From a bacterium UBP1_UBA4771 (GTDB lineage: Bacteria > Krumholzibacteriota > Krumholzibacteriia > Krumholzibacteriales > Krumholzibacteriaceae): a stretch of 9,470 nt of DNA. Position numbers and translations under genes: made by a program. Each line of letters starts with the position of its first letter. The stretch's first letter is position 1. Shown one piece after another: positions 6,012 to 9,470 of the stretch. The stretch is taken from contig DHHN01000137.1 of NCBI GenBank assembly GCA_002403295.1, positions 1,252-10,721 on the forward strand, read 5' to 3'. A model generated the notes under the pieces. It was not told the DNA's origin, did not search any database, and was given only the letters and a program-made list of their open reading frames with translations.

Positions 6012-7991
6012 TCAGGGGGCGATCGTGAGGAGCACCTGATCCTTCTCGACCGAGGCGCCCGGGGCGACCTTGAGCGCCTTGACGACGCCGTCCATGCTGG
6101 AGGTGAGGTTGTTCTGCATCTTCATCGCCTCGAGGATGACGAGAACATCGCCTTCCTTCACCCGGTCGCCCACCTTCACCTCGAACTGCACCACCATTCC
6201 CGGCATCGGGGCGATGACCGAATACTCGCCGTTCGCCGCGGCGGGGGTCTCGTTCCTCGCGGGCCTGGGCCTCGCCTCTTCCTTCGGCGCCTTCGGCTCC
6301 TCTTTCTTTTCCGCTTCCTTCTTATCCGTCTCCGCCGCGGCCGGGGGATCCTTTCGAAGGATGGGCTGCGTCTCGCCCACCGCGACCACGCGCGGCTTGC
6401 CGCCGGTTTCCTCGACGTCGACGCTGTACCGCTCCCCGCCGACCGACACGCTAAACGTGCGCACCGCCGCGCCGCCGGATCCGCCCGCGGCCGGCGCTTT
6501 CTCGACGAGGTTGCCCTTGAGAGCCTTTTCGACGAGCTCGTTCTCGCGCTTCACGTCCTCGAGCGTTTTCGGCTTGGTCTCGGGAGGCGCCTGCTCGACG
6601 CCGTATTTCCACCGGAGGAACCGAAGCCCCGTCGTCGGATACATCGCGTAGATCAGAATGTCCCGCTCGTTGCGAGCGAGATCCTTCGTCGCCTCGCGCG
6701 CCTTTTCCATTTCCGGCTCGAGGGTATCCGCCGCGCGGCACGTGATCGGCTTGTCGCCGCGGGGATAGCCGTGGAGCACGATCCGCTGGATCCGCGGGTC
6801 TATGGGAGCCGGCGACTTGCCGTAGAGACCGTACACGTAATCCTTCACCTGGCTCGAAATCATCTTGTACCGGCCGAAGAGCACGTTCTGAACCGCCTGC
6901 GCCCCGACGATCTGGCTCGTCGGGGTGACGAGCGGCGGATACCCGAGCTCCTTGCGCGTGCGCGGCAGCTCTTCGTAGACCTCCTGTATGCGGTCGAGCG
7001 CCTCGGCCTCCTTGAGCTGGCTCATGAGGTTCGTCAGCATGCCGCCCGGTATCTGATGCTCGAGGACCCCGGTGTCGATGATGGACATCTTCGTCGAATC
7101 GAGGAACTGGCGGTACTTCGGAGCGATCGATTCGAGATACTGGGCGATCTCGTAGAGCTTCTCGAGATCGAGCCCCGGATCGCGCATCTTGCCCTTGAGG
7201 GCCGCGACGATCGGCTCGACCGCCGGCTCGCTCGTGCGCAGCCCGAACGGCGCCACGGCGCAATCGACGATATCGACGCCCGCCTCGATCGCCTTGAGGT
7301 AGGTCATCGCCGCCATGCCGCTCGTGTAATGGCAATGAAGCTGCAGGGGGACCTTCACGACGCGCTTGAGGGCCTGGATGAGTTCGTAGGCGTCGTACGG
7401 GTTGAGCAGACCGGCCATGTCCTTGATGCAGATCGAGTCGGCTCCCATCTCCTTGAGCGCCTTGGCCTTTTCGACGAAATAGCGGAGGTTGTAGACCTTG
7501 CCGCCGATCTTCGGCCCGGTGAGCGAGAATGAGATGGTGCCCTGCTTGTGCTTCTTGGCCTTCTTGATCGCCTTGAACGAGGCGAGGAAGTTCCGCTCGT
7601 CGTTCAGCGCGTCGAACACGCGGAAGATGTCGATGCCCGCCTCGGCCGCCTCGGCCACGAAGGCGTCCACGACGTCGTCGGCGTAGTTGCGGTAGCCGAC
7701 GAGGTTCTGTCCCCGGAGCAGCATCTGAAGCGGCGTCTTCTTCACGCGCTTCTTGAGCTCGACGAGGCGATCCCACGGATCCTCGTTGAGGAAGCGCGTC
7801 GCGACGTCGAAGGTCGCCCCGCCCCACACTTCCAGCGAATGGAATCCGATGCGGTCGAGCTGCTCCGCGATGGGGAGCATGTCATCCGTCCGCATCCGCG
7901 TGGCGAGCAGGGACTGGTGGCCGTCACGCAGGGTGGTATCGGTGATCTTTACGGATGCGAAGGCTTTGAGGATTTTGTTCCGAGTCGGCAT
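6012..7991 (-). CDS. oadA: Oxaloacetate decarboxylase alpha subunit / pyruvate carboxylase subunit B
   Basis: 659 residues, close to the usual 590-660. The N-terminal DRE-TIM barrel carboxyltransferase domain shows DTTLRDGHQS at 18-27, EVWGGATFD at 54-62, the lysine of CIKDMAG (K190) and the metal-binding histidines H219 and H221 in LHCHYTSG. The conserved PYC/OADA domain follows (about 300-465, including GGMLTNLMSQL). A Lys/Glu/Ala/Pro-rich linker (about 545-585) leads to a biotinyl domain with EAMKMQ, where K624 is the biotinylated lysine. It transfers a carboxyl group between oxaloacetate/pyruvate and biotin. It could act as the decarboxylase alpha subunit of a sodium pump or as the B subunit of two-subunit pyruvate carboxylase. 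Neither the membrane beta subunit nor a biotin carboxylase is in this window, so direction is unresolved. The start is ATG 7991-7989 with AAAGG eight bases ahead, 38 bases after the small gene. Confidence 0.95.
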   Translation of the reverse strand: MPTRNKILKAFASVKITDTTLRDGHQSLLATRMRTDDMLPIAEQLDRIGFHSLEVWGGATFDVATRFLNEDPWDRLVELKKRVKKTPLQMLLRGQNLVGYRNYADDVVDAFVAEAAEAGIDIFRVFDALNDERNFLASFKAIKKAKKHKQGTISFSLTGPKIGGKVYNLRYFVEKAKALKEMGADSICIKDMAGLLNPYDAYELIQALKRVVKVPLQLHCHYTSGMAAMTYLKAIEAGVDIVDCAVAPFGLRTSEPAVEPIVAALKGKMRDPGLDLEKLYEIAQYLESIAPKYRQFLDSTKMSIIDTGVLEHQIPGGMLTNLMSQLKEAEALDRIQEVYEELPRTRKELGYPPLVTPTSQIVGAQAVQNVLFGRYKMISSQVKDYVYGLYGKSPAPIDPRIQRIVLHGYPRGDKPITCRAADTLEPEMEKAREATKDLARNERDILIYAMYPTTGLRFLRWKYGVEQAPPETKPKTLEDVKRENELVEKALKGNLVEKAPAAGGSGGAAVRTFSVSVGGERYSVDVEETGGKPRVVAVGETQPILRKDPPAAAETDKKEAEKKEEPKAPKEEARPRPARNETPAAANGEYSVIAPMPGMVVQFEVKVGDRVKEGDVLVILEAMKMQNNLTSSMDGVVKALKVAPGASVEKDQVLLTIAP

Positions 7992-8029
7992 ATAGCTAGC
8001 CTTTGAAAAGAGCTCGGCGACACCCCGGA

Positions 8030-8230
8030 TTATATGATCGAGAATCTCCTCAGGCTCGTCCGCGTCGGATTCGCCCGAACGGTCAGCGTCCGCTTCGACA
8101 TCGTTTCGCGGCGCCCGGCCATCTTCCAGGGGCTCAGCTTCTGGCCGAACCTTCTCTCGTCGTTATTGTCCGATTCAAGATATGCATTCACGGCCGCAAC
8201 GATAACGGCCAGGATCTTCTCATCCGGCAT
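8030..8230 (-). CDS. Small protein of unknown function preceding the biotin enzyme
   Basis: 66 residues from ATG 8230-8228, chosen because GGGAGG lies exactly six bases upstream; a TTG six bases earlier would abut that site. The protein has a short hydrophobic helix-like stretch (ILAVIVAAVNAYL, 6-18), an acidic patch (about 19-26), then SPWKMAGRRETMSKR (33-47) and a basic, Arg-rich end. From memory, small proteins with a similar AAV-AY--E N-terminus and a W--AGR---M--R segment occur beside biotin-dependent carboxylase or decarboxylase genes, but I cannot verify a family name. It lies 38 bases before the oadA-like gene behind a good promoter candidate, so the two are probably co-transcribed. 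The hydrophobic stretch is short for a membrane span, so it is not a convincing OadG. Confidence 0.72.
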   Translation of the reverse strand: MPDEKILAVIVAAVNAYLESDNNDERRFGQKLSPWKMAGRRETMSKRTLTVRANPTRTSLRRFSII

Positions 8231-8261
8231 CCTCAACCTCCCGCTTTCACATATAGGAAGA

Positions 8262-8291
8262 AAGATAACCCGCCGGTTTTCCGGGTGTCAA
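8262..8291 (-). promoter_or_regulatory. Candidate sigma70-type promoter of the small protein-oadA unit
   Basis: On the minus strand TTGACA (8291-8286) is followed after 18 bases by TATCTT (8267-8262), giving a short leader before the GGGAGG-ATG of the small gene. The spacer contains CCGG-AAAA-CCGG (8284-8273), a small inverted repeat that might be an operator or chance. Confidence 0.5.
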
Positions 8292-8353
8292 CACTAAAAA
8301 TGCCCGCCCGTTCCCGGGGATGGCCGCATAATGAATTACAATATAATCAATTA

Positions 8354-8392
8354 GCCGGAAAAGAGCCCCGGCGGGAGAGCCATCGGCCCCGC
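8354..8392 (-). terminator. Possible weak terminator hairpins downstream of tRNA-Phe
   Basis: Two short GC-rich inverted repeats follow the tRNA on the minus strand: GCGGG/CCCGC (8392-8388 with 8375-8371) and GCCGG/CCGGC (8372-8368 with 8358-8354). The two share two bases, so they would be alternatives. Only an interrupted TCTTTTCC lies inside the second, and no clear U-tract follows. The rest of the gap, about 8292-8353, shows no gene and is AT-rich around 8330-8352. Confidence 0.25.
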
Positions 8393-8409
8393 TGCGTTGT
8401 CGTTCATGA

Positions 8410-8485
<76 letters not shown>

Positions 8486-8494
8486 ACGGGCGTT

Positions 8495-8523
8495 AATCTG
8501 ATTCAAAAAACGCCATTTGTCAA
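8495..8523 (-). promoter_or_regulatory. Candidate promoter of tRNA-Phe
   Basis: On the minus strand TTGACA (8523-8518) and CAGATT (8500-8495) are separated by 17 bases, which would start transcription only a few bases before the mature tRNA 5' end at 8485. An inverted repeat GGCGTT/AACGCC (8514-8509 with 8494-8489) overlaps the -10 region. Confidence 0.5.
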
Positions 8524-8527
8524 TGAA

Positions 8528-9250
8528 TTATTGCTTTGCGGGCTTTCCACGGGGGCGCGGACGGCGCAGCTGCCCGGACGCCTCGATGTCGAGCATCCGC
8601 CTGCCGCCCACGTACTCGCGCGAGGCCGGGCGGGTGATTCGCGGAAGGCGCTCGGCGACCCGCTGAATGCGGGAAATCTCGCGCTCGATGCTGCGAAGCT
8701 TCTTCACGGCGCCCGCGTCGAGCCGGTCGCTCTCCATGAGGAGGAGCTGCGTGTTGCCGAGGATCGCGCAGAGGGGGTTGTTGATGGCATGGCTCAGCCC
8801 GGCGGCGATCTCGGAAAGCGCGGCGAGCCGCTCGGCCTCGAGGAGCTTTCCCTGAATCCGCTTCACCGATCTGAGGTCGGAGATGACGCAGAGGATCCCC
8901 GCCAGATCGCGCCGCCCGCGGCGGAGGGGGGAAACGACGAGGCGGACCGGAATCTCCCCGCCCCCCTTCGAGCGCATTTTCGTGATGAAACTTCCCGTTT
9001 GGAAACGCCCCCGCTCTCGCAGGACCCGCGTGATGTAGCGAAGCTGGGCCACGCCCATGAGGGCGTTCGCCCGGCGCCCTTCGATCTCGGGGCGCCCGAA
9101 GCCGGTGAGCTCCTCGGCGGCGGCGTTCATCATGACGACTCGCAACCCCGTATCGAGGGAAAGGAGCGCCGCGGGAAAGCCCTCGAACATCCCGGCGAGG
9201 TGATCCCTCGTCTCCCGTCGATTCGGTTTATGCTTCACTGCGGGCTCCAT
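8528..9250 (-). CDS. PAS-DHp histidine phosphoacceptor protein lacking an ATPase domain
   Basis: 240 residues, with no signal peptide or membrane segment. Residues about 18-125 form a PAS domain (FPAALLSLDTGLRVVMMNAA, then a Gly/Arg-rich loop and LAGILCVISDL). Residues about 138-205 form a HisKA/DHp helical hairpin with the H-box AGLSHAINNPL, in which H154 is the expected phosphoacceptor; the usual Glu after His is Ala here. The protein ends about 85 residues after H154, and none of the N, G1, F or G2 boxes of a HATPase domain is present. The tail contains YVGGRRMLDIEAS (213-225) and a basic end. It follows a receiver-domain gene by 46 bases, so it may take part in a phosphorelay or act as a dimerising sensor. 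Whether it is a natural short family or a truncation is unsettled; the orderly tail favours the former. Confidence 0.85.
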   Translation of the reverse strand: MEPAVKHKPNRRETRDHLAGMFEGFPAALLSLDTGLRVVMMNAAAEELTGFGRPEIEGRRANALMGVAQLRYITRVLRERGRFQTGSFITKMRSKGGGEIPVRLVVSPLRRGRRDLAGILCVISDLRSVKRIQGKLLEAERLAALSEIAAGLSHAINNPLCAILGNTQLLLMESDRLDAGAVKKLRSIEREISRIQRVAERLPRITRPASREYVGGRRMLDIEASGQLRRPRPRGKPAKQ

Positions 9251-9270
9251 GCGGCCGTCGCCCTTCCTTC

Positions 9271-9291
9271 GCCGCGGCCATGGGCCGCGGC
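9271..9291. repeat. Perfect 9-base inverted repeat between two signalling genes
   Basis: GCCGCGGCC and GGCCGCGGC are exact reverse complements separated by three bases, in the 46-base gap between the receiver-domain gene and the PAS-DHp gene. No U-tract follows on either strand, so it is more likely an intercistronic RNA stem or chance GC palindrome than a factor-independent terminator. Confidence 0.6.
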
Positions 9292-9296
9292 AGCCC

Positions 9297-9470
9297 TCAG
9301 CGCGTCGCCTCGGCCGCCGCGCGGCTTCCGTGCATGTGAACGGCGATGCGCTCCATGAGACGCTTCATGTCGAACGGCTTGTACATGAACTCGTCCGCTT
9401 TCGACCACGTCTTGAGAAAATCCTCGCGCTCGGGGCTCGCGACCTTCCGCGCGGTAAGGACGAGGATCGG
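9297..9470 (-). CDS. Response regulator receiver domain (partial, N-terminus beyond the window)
   Basis: The last 57 residues are visible, beginning PILVLTARK and ending at TGA 9299-9297. LTA supplies the conserved Thr of receiver beta-4, and MYKPFDMKRLMERI supplies the conserved Lys-Pro pair of beta-5 and the final helix. The phosphoacceptor Asp lies outside the window. The protein ends about 27 residues after KPF, with no DNA-binding domain after the receiver. It is therefore either a single-domain CheY/Spo0F-like regulator or the C-terminal receiver of a larger protein. It lies directly upstream of the PAS-DHp gene on the same strand, a natural phosphotransfer partner. Confidence 0.88.
   Translation of the reverse strand, partial: PILVLTARKVASPEREDFLKTWSKADEFMYKPFDMKRLMERIAVHMHGSRAAAEATR

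Noticed and set aside
8322..8355. AT-rich near-palindrome (AATTGATTATATTGTAATT on the minus strand) as an FNR/CRP-type operator
   Set aside because: Only the outer four bases on each side match as an inverted repeat, and the core does not fit the FNR or CRP consensus.
8489..8514. GGCGTT/AACGCC inverted repeat upstream of tRNA-Phe as a terminator of the PAS-DHp gene
   Set aside because: The loop is 14 bases and no U-tract follows the stem; the only T-run lies within the stem-loop. It overlaps the likely tRNA promoter and was not called a terminator.

Overview
This is a GC-rich stretch in which every supported gene lies on the minus strand, so transcription runs from high to low coordinates. 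The AT-rich stretches are confined to the gaps between transcription units. The gene content (an NADH-linked, flavin- and iron-sulfur-rich soluble complex plus a biotin-dependent oxaloacetate decarboxylase/pyruvate carboxylase subunit) suggests an anaerobic or facultatively anaerobic bacterium, perhaps an uncultivated lineage. The sequence alone does not let me name the phylum.

Layout from right to left: (1) 9470-8528 holds the C-terminal end of a response-regulator receiver domain, a perfect GC-rich inverted repeat, and a PAS + histidine-phosphoacceptor (DHp) protein with no ATPase domain. (2) 8485-8410 is a tRNA-Phe (GAA) gene with an encoded CCA end. (3) 8291-6012 is a probable two-gene unit: a 66-residue small protein of unknown function, then the alpha subunit of oxaloacetate decarboxylase / subunit B of pyruvate carboxylase with its C-terminal biotinyl domain. 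A hairpin that could be a terminator follows it. (4) 5917-1 is a tightly packed operon of five genes that continues past the left edge.

The five-gene operon is the main interest. Its order is NuoF/HydB-like flavoprotein, NuoE/HydC-like [2Fe-2S] protein, a short NuoG/HydA-N-like iron-sulfur protein without a catalytic domain, a 753-residue fusion of a GltD/NfnB/DsrL-like FAD oxidoreductase with ferredoxin domains and an MvhD/FlpD [2Fe-2S] domain, and an HdrC-like dicluster ferredoxin protein. Two pairs overlap by the ATGA arrangement and another is 3 bases apart, pointing to one co-translated complex. NuoF would exchange electrons with NAD(H), NuoE and the NuoG-like protein would wire them onward, and the fusion's FAD site is a plausible electron-bifurcating centre. 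Its MvhD domain would hand electrons to the HdrC-like protein and a partner encoded to the left. The set is comparable to, but arranged differently from, the NuoEFG/HdrA/MvhD-like subunits of class II benzoyl-CoA reductase (BamE-I) and the Flx-Hdr systems. No substrate-reducing subunit lies in this window, so the terminal acceptor is unknown.

The NuoF-like gene appears to start at a CTG codon behind a perfect GGAGG. Taking the nearest canonical start instead would remove a complete [2Fe-2S] domain. Each of the three intergenic regions carries an exact TTGACA on the minus strand at a position suitable for a -35 box.
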